Source: Rhodococcus jostii RHA1
Lineage (GTDB): Bacteria; Actinomycetota; Actinomycetes; Mycobacteriales; Mycobacteriaceae
Reading direction: 5' to 3'
DNA: 64,000 nt
NCBI RefSeq assembly: GCF_000014565.1
Contig: NC_008268.1
Location: 620,001-684,000 of the forward strand
The notes beneath the pieces were generated by a model. The model saw nothing but the letters and a program-made list of their open reading frames with translations. It had not been told where the DNA came from and did not search any database. This document shows positions 45,931 to 55,010 of the stretch, in pieces. Position numbers and translations under genes: made by a program. Position 1 is the first letter of the stretch, and each line of letters starts with the position of its first letter.

Positions 45931-46995
45931 TCATTCGCGCAGTAACGGCAGCAGTTGGTTGCCCTGGCGCTCGATCTCCGGCAGATACGGGGTGTCGGAG
46001 AGCACGAAATGGGTGATGCCGAGATCCTGGTACTTGCGCAGCGACTTCGCGACGTCCTCCGGGGAGCCGACGAGCCAGGTGGTGCCGGCGCCGCCGCCAC
46101 CGACCTTCCCGGGTGCGGTGTACAGGTTGTCGTCGAGTACGTCGCCACGGGTTGCCAGGTCGAGGAGTCGCTGCTGTCCCACGGCGGTCTGGCGATGCGG
46201 GTTCTGTGGAGGCGCACCCTGATTCTTCGCCATCTCCGCGACCTTCGCCTCTGCCTCGGCCCAGGCCTGCTCGGTCGTGTCCCGGACGAAGGTGGTGATC
46301 CGCAGGCCGAACTCGAGCGGCGCATGCTCGCGGCCAAGTTCCTGACTCAGTGAGCGCAACCGCTCGATCCGCTCCTGCACACCCGCGAGCGGCTCACCCC
46401 AGAACAGCTGAACGTCGGCCTCGGTCGCCGCAACACGCTCGGCGGCTTCGGACGCGCCACCGAAGTAGAGCTTCGGGTGCGGTCGATCTTCGCGCGGCGA
46501 GATCCGGGGCAGCACCGTGGAATCGGTGACCTGGAAGTGCTCACCCCGGTAGGTGACGTTCTCCTCGGTCCACAGCTTGCGGACGAGCTGGAGGAACTCC
46601 TTCGTGCGGGCATAACGGTGCGCCTGGTCGCTCTCGTGTTCGCCGTACGCTCCGAGGTTGTCCTTCCCGGACACGATGTTGATCCGAACCCGGCCACCGG
46701 TCAGATGATCGAGAGTAGCGACGGCGGAAGCGAAGTGAGCCGGTCGCCAGTAGCCGGGCCGGATCGCGATGAGCGGCTCGAACGTCGCCGTCCTGGCCGC
46801 AAGGGCGGCGGCGACGGTGAGGGTGTCCGGCCGACCCCAACCGGTGCCGATCAAGGCCCCCTTCCAGCCGTGTTCCTCGAGGGCCTTCGCCTGCGTCGTG
46901 AGGGTATCCAGGCTGTTGTGGTCAACCGTGACGGCGTCGCCGCGGTGTCCCGGGGTGACCTGATTCGGTATGTACCAGAGGAATTCGAGACTCAT
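45931..46995 (-). CDS. Alkanesulfonate monooxygenase-like (SsuD, LLM class)
   Basis: FMNH2-dependent enzyme that releases sulfite from alkanesulfonates. With the ATG at 46995 (SLEFLWYIPNQ) it is 354 aa and aligns with SsuD through DHLTGGRVRINIVSGKD, PKLYFGGASEAAERVAATEA and GAGTTWLVGSPEDVAKSL. An in-frame ATG at 47121 with a better ribosome site (AGGGAAAG) would add 42 residues (AHTVGPDILSAESVGQQDSP and on) unlike the family, so a separate leader or an extension is possible. No ssuABC transporter is adjacent; cbs lies 1 kb away. Confidence 0.87.
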   Translation of the reverse strand: MSLEFLWYIPNQVTPGHRGDAVTVDHNSLDTLTTQAKALEEHGWKGALIGTGWGRPDTLTVAAALAARTATFEPLIAIRPGYWRPAHFASAVATLDHLTGGRVRINIVSGKDNLGAYGEHESDQAHRYARTKEFLQLVRKLWTEENVTYRGEHFQVTDSTVLPRISPREDRPHPKLYFGGASEAAERVAATEADVQLFWGEPLAGVQERIERLRSLSQELGREHAPLEFGLRITTFVRDTTEQAWAEAEAKVAEMAKNQGAPPQNPHRQTAVGQQRLLDLATRGDVLDDNLYTAPGKVGGGGAGTTWLVGSPEDVAKSLRKYQDLGITHFVLSDTPYLPEIERQGNQLLPLLRE

Positions 46996-47533
46996 GGTAT
47001 GTGATTCCTGTTCGATGGTGGTGATCAGCGGGCGATCTCGGTTGGCTGAGACCGGCGAATCCTGCTGTCCCACCGATTCGGCGGAGAGTATGTCCGGACC
47101 GACCGTGTGCGCCGCTGTCATCGTGTTCTTTCCCTACTTTCCCCGAGAGATGCCTCAACGCCCGACCGGATCACGTGACCAGCATCCAGACCTCGCGAGA
47201 CTAACCTCGATTGCGCCCGTTGGACGTCCATGCCTTGTGTCCTCCACGACGGGAAACAGGACCTGACGTGCGATAGTCCGTCACAACTGGAGATAGATTC
47301 CTCCAGATCGAAAAGATCCAGCGCACCTTGTAATTCAGCGATCACTTTTCCGGGGCCACTCCCGAGCGCTGGGACTGCGGTTGCGAGCAGAAGGCGGACC
47401 TCATCCCGATACAGCAGGGGCAGTGAGCAAAAATAGGGACACTCATTGGCGCCACCATGATTTCAACCCTCGCAGCCAGAGTGAAAATGGTGGAGCATCG
47501 ACCACATCGCGGTTTCATCGACGGAGAATGTAC
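46996..47533. other. Upstream region of the sulfonate monooxygenase
   Basis: About 540 bp. The part nearest the gene may encode the 42-residue N-terminal extension; the rest has no convincing gene. I looked for a short actinobacterial sulfur leader peptide of the HVDL type and for a SAM-riboswitch-like structure and found neither. Confidence 0.4.
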
Positions 47534-48043
47534 ATGCCTTCTGAACTAGCACTCTCGACACATCACGTACGTGAGGTGTCGTGGTTCGATCCCGATGCGG
47601 AGGCATTGCGAGCGGCCATGGCCGACGAAGTGGGGCCGCGATACTCCGACCGAGTATCGACTGCAGACCGCGCCGCCACCAATGCGGTTGACCCGACGTC
47701 CGTTTTCCTCACAGTGGTCGTGTACACCGCCGCGGGGGCTACCGACAATCGAGAATCGGTCGGTCACGCCGCGCTCAGGTGGAACGGCGACGACCTGGAG
47801 TTGAAACGGATGTTCGTCACAGTGGAACATCGCGGAACCGGAGTGTCCACAGCGTTGTTGAGCGCGGTCGAGGATGCCGCCAGGAAGGCGGGGCGCCCAC
47901 GCCTGATTCTCCAGACAGGCGACCGGCAACCCGATGCGGTCAGGTTGTACGAGAAGAGTGGCTACTCACGGATTCCGATCTTCTCCCCATACGAGATCTT
48001 GCCCTTCTCGAATTGCTTCGAGAAGGTGTTCGATCAAGGGTGA
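47534..48043 (+). CDS. GNAT-family N-acetyltransferase
   Basis: A 169-aa acetyltransferase. The acetyl-CoA-binding motif A is MFVTVEHRGTGVSTALLSAV followed by EDAARKAG, then LILQTGDRQPDAVRLYEKSG and YSRIPIFSPYE, typical of small-molecule or peptide GNATs. The ATG at 47534 is chosen because ACGGAG is 7 nt upstream; 47528 is too close. Convergent with cbs, 14 bp apart. Substrate unknown. Confidence 0.88.
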   Translation: MPSELALSTHHVREVSWFDPDAEALRAAMADEVGPRYSDRVSTADRAATNAVDPTSVFLTVVVYTAAGATDNRESVGHAALRWNGDDLELKRMFVTVEHRGTGVSTALLSAVEDAARKAGRPRLILQTGDRQPDAVRLYEKSGYSRIPIFSPYEILPFSNCFEKVFDQG

Positions 48044-48057
48044 CGGATCACCGCACT

Positions 48058-49470
48058 TCACGCGACGGGCGAGGTGCGGACGACGTCGGCGTCGACCAAC
48101 ACTACGGCCCGCCCGTTCTCGGACACGACGACCGGCCCTCGATGCCCCGCGATTCGTCGCACCGCCACCGACAGCTCTTCGGTGACTCCCACGACGGGCA
48201 ACGGCTGATCGACGTGCACGCCGATCGGGTCGTCATCCGGAGCGTCTGACAGCGCCGCGGCACTGACGGTCCCCTGGATCTCGGCGACCACGACCGGACC
48301 GGTGACCGGGCGCGCCAGCACGACGGGTAGGGCCGGGGTGTCCGCGAGCAACTCACGCGCCTCCGCGACCGTCGCGGTGGACGGCACGGCCCGGGGTGCG
48401 ATACCCCGGCCGCCCAGTGCGTCACGCACAACGGGTCCGGTCGCTGCGTGGTAGAGCGGGAAGCCCAGCCGTCCCAGCCACTCGTTGTCGAAGTACTTCG
48501 ACAGGTAGGCCCGGCCCGAGTCCGGGACGATCACGACCACGACGTCGTCCGGGCCGAGGGTCCGCGCGACCCGCAGGGCGGCGGCGACCGCGGTGCCGGC
48601 GGAACCTCCGACGAGGAGGCCTTCCTCCCGGGCGAGCCGGTGCAGCACCGTGAGCGCCTCGATGTCCGGGATCCGCTCGAGTCGGTCGACGACGTCCGGG
48701 TGATACGAATCCGGCCACTCGTCGTGCTCGGTCTGCGGGTGCAGGAAATGCCCCACGGATTCGATGTACCAGGCCCGTCCGTCTCCCCCGCCGTAGACGG
48801 AGGTCTCGGGGTCCGCGCCGATGATCTTTACGGCCCCGCCGGAGATCTTCGTCAGGAACTCCCCCGTCCCCGTGATGGTCCCACCGGTTCCGACACCGGC
48901 GACGAAATGAGTGACTCGGCCACGGGTCTGACGCCAGATCTCCGGTCCGGTCGTGGTGCGGTGCGCGTCGGGATTGGCCGGGTTGTCGTACTGGCCGGCG
49001 AGCCAGCCGCCGGGGATCTCCGCCGCGAGACGAGTGGCCACGTTGCGTACGAACTCGGGATGGTGGCTGGGCCTGCCGCCCGGTGTCACATGCACCTGCG
49101 CCCCGTGCGCCCGCAGCAATGCGATCTTCTCGACGCTCGTCTTGTCGGGGACCACGACTACGGAACGGTATCCCCGAGCGGCGGCGACCAATGTCAGCCC
49201 GACCCCGGTATTGCCCGACGTGCCCTCCACGACGGTGCCTCCGGGCAGGAGTTCCCCGGATTCCTCGGCCGCGTGGATCATGGCCAGGGCGGCGCGATCC
49301 TTCACACTTCCGCCGGGGTTGAGGAACTCGAGCTTGGCATACACCGTCGCGGAGATGCTTCCGGTTACCCGGTTCAACCGGACGAGGGGTGTGTTGCCGA
49401 TGGCGTCGGTGATCGAGTCGTAGACTCCGAGGCTCGCAGCGTCGACTGTAGGGGGATCGAGGATGGTCAT
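48058..49470 (-). CDS. cbs: Cystathionine beta-synthase
   Basis: PLP enzyme condensing serine and homocysteine to cystathionine in reverse transsulfuration. The product is 470 aa. The PLP lysine is Lys57 in NPGGSVKDRA, the phosphate loop is GVGTGGTITGTG and the substrate loop EGTSGNTGVG. After a linker near residue 350 come two CBS modules (residues about 352-470), possibly a SAM/AMP sensor. GAAAGG precedes the ATG. Isolated gene; together with the SsuD-like gene it makes a small sulfur cluster. Confidence 0.93.
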   Translation of the reverse strand: MTILDPPTVDAASLGVYDSITDAIGNTPLVRLNRVTGSISATVYAKLEFLNPGGSVKDRAALAMIHAAEESGELLPGGTVVEGTSGNTGVGLTLVAAARGYRSVVVVPDKTSVEKIALLRAHGAQVHVTPGGRPSHHPEFVRNVATRLAAEIPGGWLAGQYDNPANPDAHRTTTGPEIWRQTRGRVTHFVAGVGTGGTITGTGEFLTKISGGAVKIIGADPETSVYGGGDGRAWYIESVGHFLHPQTEHDEWPDSYHPDVVDRLERIPDIEALTVLHRLAREEGLLVGGSAGTAVAAALRVARTLGPDDVVVVIVPDSGRAYLSKYFDNEWLGRLGFPLYHAATGPVVRDALGGRGIAPRAVPSTATVAEARELLADTPALPVVLARPVTGPVVVAEIQGTVSAAALSDAPDDDPIGVHVDQPLPVVGVTEELSVAVRRIAGHRGPVVVSENGRAVVLVDADVVRTSPVA

Positions 49471-49687
49471 GCGTCTGCCTTTCGAGGCCGCCCGGGTGTC
49501 ACTCGGTCAGCATCGCAAGAGCAGTCGTCGAACAACAGGATTCGCGTCACGCCGATCAGATCTTCAGTGGCTCACCACGAACGGCGCAGCGAGTTCACCC
49601 CGAAATCCTGGAGATTCGAATTCTTCTCGTGTGTTGCCGAATGGGCTGTAATTTGGGGCGACCGAGAGCGAAGGGGGTAGTCGAAAG

Positions 49688-49963
49688 ATGTCGACACCGG
49701 TGACGACACTGCAACCTCACGACACCGAGTTGTGGCAGTGGCGATTGTCTGCGCGTTGCCATGAAGCGGACGCGGAGATCTTCTTCCCGGCGGACGCCGA
49801 ACGCAGGAACGCTCGCTCCGAGCGCGAAGATCTCGCCAAGGAGTTCTGCCGCGGCTGCGCGGTGGTGGAGGAATGCCTCGAGTATGCCCTCCACACCGGC
49901 CAACAGCACGGCGTCTGGGGTGCGACGACACCGGGCGAACGGCTGGCACGACTCGGCCGGTGA
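49688..49963 (+). CDS. WhiB-family iron-sulfur protein, short form
   Basis: A 91-aa WhiB-type regulator. Cys24, Cys54, Cys57 and Cys63 show the C-X29-C-X2-C-X5-C ligand spacing; HGVWGATTPGERLAR is the glycine-rich turn and short basic tail. It has the redox-switch type sequence CRGC. It lies alone between cbs (divergent) and the GntR gene (convergent). Confidence 0.93.
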   Translation: MSTPVTTLQPHDTELWQWRLSARCHEADAEIFFPADAERRNARSEREDLAKEFCRGCAVVEECLEYALHTGQQHGVWGATTPGERLARLGR

Positions 49964-50143
49964 ACGAATGCCCGCGCCGGCATTCGCACACGAGCGGCTC
50001 GGCCCGAGCGTCCTCAGCGGAGGAGAAACTCGAAATATATTCGCGGCGAGTAGATTTGGTGTCCTTGATCGGATAGCCAGGTGCGTTGGGGTCGTCGCAG
50101 TCGTGGGAGAGACCGTGGTTGCCCGCTTGCTACGCACCGACCC

Positions 50144-50839
50144 TCAGGTCGTCTCGGTTTCGGCGGCCAGGGAGCGGAGGGCCTCGACCCGGGTGCCCAC
50201 GACGTGTCGCCGCGCCAGTTCTTCCGCTCCGTCCGCGTCTCGAGCTCGGAGCGCCTGGTAGAGCTGCTCGTGCTCGCCGCACATGGTGTCGCCGTCGTCG
50301 CGGGTCGAGGTGAGGTGGAACAGCCGTCGCAGTCGCGCGTCGAGTGGCGCCATCAGATCTTGCAGCAGGGGGTTGTGGGATGCCTCGACGATCGTCCGGT
50401 GGAAGTCCGCGTTGAGCGCGACGACCTGGCGGGTCTTTCCGGTCTCCGCGGCGGCGCGGGAACGGGCCACGATGGCACGCAGGGCATCGAGTTCGTCGGC
50501 GGTGGCGTGCAGCGCTGCCAGCCGCGCCGCCAGCCCCTCGAGGCTCTCACGCACATCGAACAGGTGCTCGGCCGCGGCCGCGTCGAATTTCGCGACCACG
50601 GCGCCGCGTCGTGGTGCCACCGTCACGAATCCCTCGGATTCCAATCGCTGCAGCGCCTCGCGCAGTGGGATCCGTGACAGGCCGAACTCCTCGGAGAGTT
50701 CCCGCTCGACCAGCCGGAACCCGGCCGGATATCGGCCTTCGATGATGCGTTCGCGCAATTCGATGTAGGCGCGATCTCGCAGTGACTGATGGGTGCCCCC
50801 GATCGAGGCGGAGCGCTGCGCGGTGCGGCGGGTGGTCAT
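50144..50839 (-). CDS. GntR/FadR-family regulator
   Basis: A 231-aa FadR-subfamily regulator: winged helix with LREALQRLESEGFVTVAPRR and FGLSRIPLREA, then an all-helical FCD effector domain with metal-binding residues (DFHRTIVEASHNPLLQDLM; H and D near the middle). The ATG at 50839 has GGAG 8 nt upstream. It is divergent from the amidohydrolase-permease operon and very likely regulates it through the palindrome at 50936-50952. Confidence 0.92.
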   Translation of the reverse strand: MTTRRTAQRSASIGGTHQSLRDRAYIELRERIIEGRYPAGFRLVERELSEEFGLSRIPLREALQRLESEGFVTVAPRRGAVVAKFDAAAAEHLFDVRESLEGLAARLAALHATADELDALRAIVARSRAAAETGKTRQVVALNADFHRTIVEASHNPLLQDLMAPLDARLRRLFHLTSTRDDGDTMCGEHEQLYQALRARDADGAEELARRHVVGTRVEALRSLAAETETT

Positions 50840-50935
50840 TGCGCGACTCCAGGTTCGAGGGATGGGCCTGCTCGGTCGCAGACTCTCCCTCGCATCATTG
50901 CAGGCTTCGGTGATCTCTTCCGCACCCGGGTCATT

Positions 50936-50952
50936 TGGTATACCGTAGACCA
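50936..50952. promoter_or_regulatory. FadR-type operator in the divergent promoter
   Basis: TGGTATACCGTAGACCA, centred at 50944, is symmetrical at all but two non-central positions and is flanked by matching T and A residues. The TGGT-N-TAC/GTA-N-ACCA layout is typical of GntR-FadR sites. It lies 97 bp from the regulator start and about 80 bp before the operon start. Confidence 0.85.
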
Positions 50953-51032
50953 AACTTCGTCCCGGACATTCGAAACAAACCAACTCTGACCTGCACATTG
51001 ATACCCCTATGCCTACACCCGGAGACACACTG

Positions 51033-52304
51033 ATGCATCACTCGATCGGCACCGTGCACGATCCCACCGCGCCCGACACCGCGACACCCACGGCGTTGGA
51101 AGACGTCACTCTTCCCTGCGGCCGACGCGCCGACGTCGTACTCCACGGCGATCGGATCGAATCCGTCGACGATCACCGGCCCGGCCACCACCGGCCCGGC
51201 GCCTATCGCCTCGGCGGCGCCCTACTACTCCCCGCGCTCGTCGACGGACACTGTCATCTGGACAAAACCCTGCTCGGCTCCCCGTGGCAGCCTCACCGAA
51301 CCTCACCGACGCTGCGCGAACAGATCGCCACCGAGCGACTATCGCGCCGCAACACGCAGGCGCCGGCCACCGAACGCGCCGCAGCCCTCGCCCGGCGCAT
51401 GGTGTCGCTCGGAACCGGGCACGTGCGCTCCCACGTCGACATCGACCCGGACGTGCAACTCACAGGACTGCACGCACTCCTCGCGGTGCGAGAACAGTTC
51501 CGCACGCGACTCGGTATCCAACTCGTCGCCTTTCCCCAGAGCGGGGTCGTCACCGCCCCGGGAGTGGCCGACCTCCTCGATGCCGCACTCGCCGACGGCG
51601 CCGACGTCATCGGAGGACTCGACCCCGCCGGATTCGACGGCGATGTCGACGGTCAGCTGAACGTCGTCTTCGGGCTCGCGGAGCGGCACGGCGCCGGTGT
51701 GGACATCCACCTCCACGACGGCGGTGAGGCAGGCGCCCACCAGCTACGCGAAATTGCCACGCGAACAAAAGCATTGGGTCTGGGCGGGAAGGTCACCGTC
51801 AGCCACGCCTATGCGCTCGGGCAACTCGACTACCACGACCTGGACCGGGTGGCCGAGGCGCTCGCCCGAGCCGGAGTCGCGATCATGACCAACGGCCCGA
51901 GCCGGTCGATGCCTCCGGTGCTCCGTCTGCGTGAGCACGGAGTCCGGGTCTTCGCCGGATCCGACAACATCCGTGACACCTGGTGGCCGTACGGGACCGC
52001 CGACATGCTCGAACGCGCAACCATCATCGGCCTGCAGGGCGAGCTGATGACCGACGACGACCTCCGGTACGCCGCCGCCCTCGCCACCGACGAGGCGGCA
52101 GCCGCACTCGGCCTGACCGATTACGGGCTGGCTCCCGGCAAACGCGCCGATGTGGTGGCCGTCGCCGCGGGCAGTGTCCCCGAAGCCGTTGCCTCCCATC
52201 CCGAACGACTTCTCGTCCTCCACGGGGGCCGGATCGTCGGCCCGACGCCACTCACCACCATCCGCATTCAGCCACCGACCTTCGAGGATTCCCGTGATCA
52301 CTGA
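51033..52304 (+). CDS. Cytosine-deaminase-family amidohydrolase 1
   Basis: Metal-dependent amidohydrolase (423 aa) of the CodA/AtzC-type group, which deaminates or opens N-heterocyclic or guanidine-like substrates. Metal ligands are His73 and His75 in GHCHLDKTLL, H226/H228 in DIHLHD, H258 in VSHAYAL, and D311 in GSDNIRDTWWPYG. PQSGVV is the usual substrate-loop motif. The ATG at 51033 is favoured because GGAGA lies upstream. It is paralogous to the gene at 53778 and overlaps the permease gene by 11 bp. The exact substrate cannot be told. Confidence 0.88.
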   Translation: MHHSIGTVHDPTAPDTATPTALEDVTLPCGRRADVVLHGDRIESVDDHRPGHHRPGAYRLGGALLLPALVDGHCHLDKTLLGSPWQPHRTSPTLREQIATERLSRRNTQAPATERAAALARRMVSLGTGHVRSHVDIDPDVQLTGLHALLAVREQFRTRLGIQLVAFPQSGVVTAPGVADLLDAALADGADVIGGLDPAGFDGDVDGQLNVVFGLAERHGAGVDIHLHDGGEAGAHQLREIATRTKALGLGGKVTVSHAYALGQLDYHDLDRVAEALARAGVAIMTNGPSRSMPPVLRLREHGVRVFAGSDNIRDTWWPYGTADMLERATIIGLQGELMTDDDLRYAAALATDEAAAALGLTDYGLAPGKRADVVAVAAGSVPEAVASHPERLLVLHGGRIVGPTPLTTIRIQPPTFEDSRDH

Positions 52305-53781
52305 CCGAAACGTCTCCCAAGCCGAGGCCCCCGCGCAGAAGACCGCCGACGGCCGGCTCGCCGCCGGTCGAATCGGTACGTTCGACCTCGTTTTCTTCGT
52401 TGTCGCCGCCGCTGCCCCGCTGACCGTGCTGGCGGGAGTCGCGCCCTTTGCGATCGGGATCGGAGGAGCCGGTGCCCCGCTCGCCTACCTGATCGCGGGT
52501 GCGCTGCTCACGCTGTTCGCGGCCGGCTTCACCGCGATGAGTCTCTATGTGCGCAACGCCGGCGCCTTCTACGCCTACGTCGCGCGGGGCCTCGGCCGCA
52601 GCCTCGGCGTCGGAATCGCATACATCGCCGTCATGTCTTACAACCTCATCACACCGGGGGTCGCCGCCGCCTTCGGCTACTTCGCGGCCGGGACTATCCG
52701 CAGTGCGACGGGCGCCGACGTCCCGTGGTGGGTGTTGTCGGGCGTCTGTGTTGCCGCCGTCGGTGTGCTCGGCTGGCTGAAGGTCACACTCAGCGCCAAG
52801 GTTCTCGGTGTCGCCCTGATCCTGGAGGTGGCGTCGCTGCTCGTCATGAATGCGGGCATCCTCGGCGAACGCGGGTTGGCCGCACTCGATGTGAAGTCCT
52901 TCGATCCGGGCACGCTCGCGACCGGAGGGGTGGCCGGGATGTTCGTTCTGGTGATCGGCGCATTCACCGGTTTCGAGGCGACGGCGATCTACGCGGAAGA
53001 GGCACGTGATCCGAAGCGGACGGTCCCGCGCGCCACCTACATTGCCGTCGGGTTCCTCGCACTGTTCTACGCCGGCGGGGTGTGGCTGATCATGGGCGCC
53101 TTCGGCACCGACACCGCGGTCGCGATGGCCGGTTCGGCGGCGGGGCCCGATCTCACCTTCGAGGCGGGTGGACTGTTCGTCGGTGCGTGGCTGGCCGACA
53201 CCATGCACGCTCTCATCATCGTCAGCGCGTTCGCCGCGGCTCTGGCCTTCCACAATGCCGCCGCCCGTTACCTCTTCGCCCTCGGCCGGGAGGGGCTCCT
53301 GCCGCGGTTCCTGGGAAGGGTGTCTGCGCGCCACGGCTCACCGAGTGGCGCCGTGATCGCGCAGACCGGCTTCAGCGCGGTGATCGTCCTCGCCGGCGCT
53401 GCGTCCGCGGTGGATCCGTACTCGGTGGTGTTCTTGTGGACCAACAGCATCGGCGTCCTCGGCATCATGGCGATGCAGGCATTCGCCGCACTCGCGGTGT
53501 ACGCCTTCTTCCGCCGCGACCGGCGGGGTCTGTCGGCGGCAAGAGTGGTGTGGGCGCCGCTGATCTCCTGTGCCGGACTCACAGTTCTCACCGTGCTCGC
53601 GATCGTGCACTTCGACCTGCTGACGGGACGCTCCGGGTTCGTCAACGTCCTTCTGCTCGCACCGTTGCCGATTGTCGCGGCGGCGGGCCTGTACGTCGCC
53701 CTGCGCATCCGCCGCAGCGATCCGGCACGCTACGCATCACTCACCAGCGTCGACGTGGAACGGGACCGAGAAACACGATGA
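52294..53781 (+). CDS. APC-superfamily amino acid/base permease
   Basis: A 495-aa, about 12-span importer. TM1 carries FFVVAAAAPLTVLAGVAPFA; TM6 region FVLVIGAFTGFEATAIYAEE, with ARDPKRTVPRATYIAV, is the conserved APC motif. A GTG start with GAGGA upstream; overlaps the first amidohydrolase by 11 bp and the second by 4 bp, so the three genes are translationally coupled. It probably imports the compound the amidohydrolases act on. Confidence 0.88.
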   Translation: MITDRNVSQAEAPAQKTADGRLAAGRIGTFDLVFFVVAAAAPLTVLAGVAPFAIGIGGAGAPLAYLIAGALLTLFAAGFTAMSLYVRNAGAFYAYVARGLGRSLGVGIAYIAVMSYNLITPGVAAAFGYFAAGTIRSATGADVPWWVLSGVCVAAVGVLGWLKVTLSAKVLGVALILEVASLLVMNAGILGERGLAALDVKSFDPGTLATGGVAGMFVLVIGAFTGFEATAIYAEEARDPKRTVPRATYIAVGFLALFYAGGVWLIMGAFGTDTAVAMAGSAAGPDLTFEAGGLFVGAWLADTMHALIIVSAFAAALAFHNAAARYLFALGREGLLPRFLGRVSARHGSPSGAVIAQTGFSAVIVLAGAASAVDPYSVVFLWTNSIGVLGIMAMQAFAALAVYAFFRRDRRGLSAARVVWAPLISCAGLTVLTVLAIVHFDLLTGRSGFVNVLLLAPLPIVAAAGLYVALRIRRSDPARYASLTSVDVERDRETR

Positions 53782-54986
53782 CCGTCGAAGACACCACCGT
53801 CACCGTCTTCCGCGACGTCCGCCCCTTCGGCGGCGCGGCGAGAGACCTGATCGCCGTGAACGGCATACTGGCACAGAGTATTCCCGACGGAGCCGCCGTC
53901 GACTACGTCGACGGCCTCGGGAAGACCGCCGTGCCGACCCTGGTCGACGCCCACATCCATCCGGACAAAACCGCGTGGGGCGAGCCGTGGTACAGCAGGC
54001 GGACCGCGCACGCGATCGAGGAACTCGTTGCCGGCGACGTCGAACTCCACCACGCCCAACCACCCGTCGCGGACCGAGCCCTCCGGCTGATGTCGCACGC
54101 CGCCACCCTCGGGACACGAGCGATGCGGGCGCACGTGGACGTTGCGCCCGCGTACGGGCTCGCCGGGGTGGAAGCGGTGGCCACCGCCCGGGATGCCCTG
54201 CGCCACGCGATGGACGTCCAGATCGTCGCATTCCCACAGCACGGTGTCGACCGGACCCCGGGCGCCGCGGGACTGCTCGAGGTGGCCGCCGAGAGCGGGC
54301 TGATCGACGTGATCGGTGGCATCGACCCCGCCGGTTTCGACCACACCCCCGGCGGAACGGGACGAGACCCCCGCCAACTCGACATCGTCTTCGGGATCGC
54401 CAAAAGACACGAATTGCCGATCGACATCCACCTCCACGACACCGGCGAGACGGGTGCCGCGACTCTCACCGACATCGCCCAGCGCACCAGAGCGGCCGGC
54501 TTGCAGGGCCGGGTCACGGTCAGCCACGCCTTCGCCGTAGCTGAATTGTCTTGCCACTCACTGGAGTCGACGGCGGACCTGCTGGCGGAGGCGGACATCG
54601 CACTGACGACGGCAGCGCTGTCCGCGACAACGGCATTGCCCTTCCGCCACCTGTCGCAGCGCGGTGTCCGAGTCGGGCTCGGGTCGGACGGCGTTCGCGA
54701 CAACTGGAGCCCATTCGGTAACGCGGACATGCTGCACCGCGCGTGGCTGCTCGGCTGGGCACTCGACGCACGCCTCGACGCGGACCTCGAGGCGTGTTAC
54801 ACGCTCGCCGCCGACGGCGGTGCTGCCGTCATGGGGCTACCGCGGGCCGACCTGCAACCGGGTTCGCCTGCCGACTTCATGTTGCTGGACGGAGAATGCG
54901 TGCCGCAGATCGTCGTCGACGTCCCCCGTCGAGACACGGTGGTGCGGGCAGGCCGGGTCGTGGCTCGCGACGGCCTGCTCCTCTGA
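53778..54986 (+). CDS. Cytosine-deaminase-family amidohydrolase 2
   Basis: A 402-aa paralogue of the enzyme at 51033. Metal ligands: His59 and His61 in DAHIHPDKTAWG, His218/His220 in DIHLHD, His250 in VSHAF and Asp304 in GSDGVRDNWSPFG. The two share the order of motifs and IGGIDPAGFD, so they arose by duplication, but their substrate loops differ. ATGA overlap with the permease. They probably catalyse consecutive or alternative steps on related substrates. Confidence 0.88.
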   Translation: MTVEDTTVTVFRDVRPFGGAARDLIAVNGILAQSIPDGAAVDYVDGLGKTAVPTLVDAHIHPDKTAWGEPWYSRRTAHAIEELVAGDVELHHAQPPVADRALRLMSHAATLGTRAMRAHVDVAPAYGLAGVEAVATARDALRHAMDVQIVAFPQHGVDRTPGAAGLLEVAAESGLIDVIGGIDPAGFDHTPGGTGRDPRQLDIVFGIAKRHELPIDIHLHDTGETGAATLTDIAQRTRAAGLQGRVTVSHAFAVAELSCHSLESTADLLAEADIALTTAALSATTALPFRHLSQRGVRVGLGSDGVRDNWSPFGNADMLHRAWLLGWALDARLDADLEACYTLAADGGAAVMGLPRADLQPGSPADFMLLDGECVPQIVVDVPRRDTVVRAGRVVARDGLLL

Positions 54987-55010
54987 ATCGTCCACGAGGG
55001 TTGGCGCCGG

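Noticed and set aside
46996..49687. SAM riboswitch or HVDL-type leader peptide upstream of the sulfur genes
   Set aside because: No conserved helix pattern and no short leader frame with the expected motif was found.
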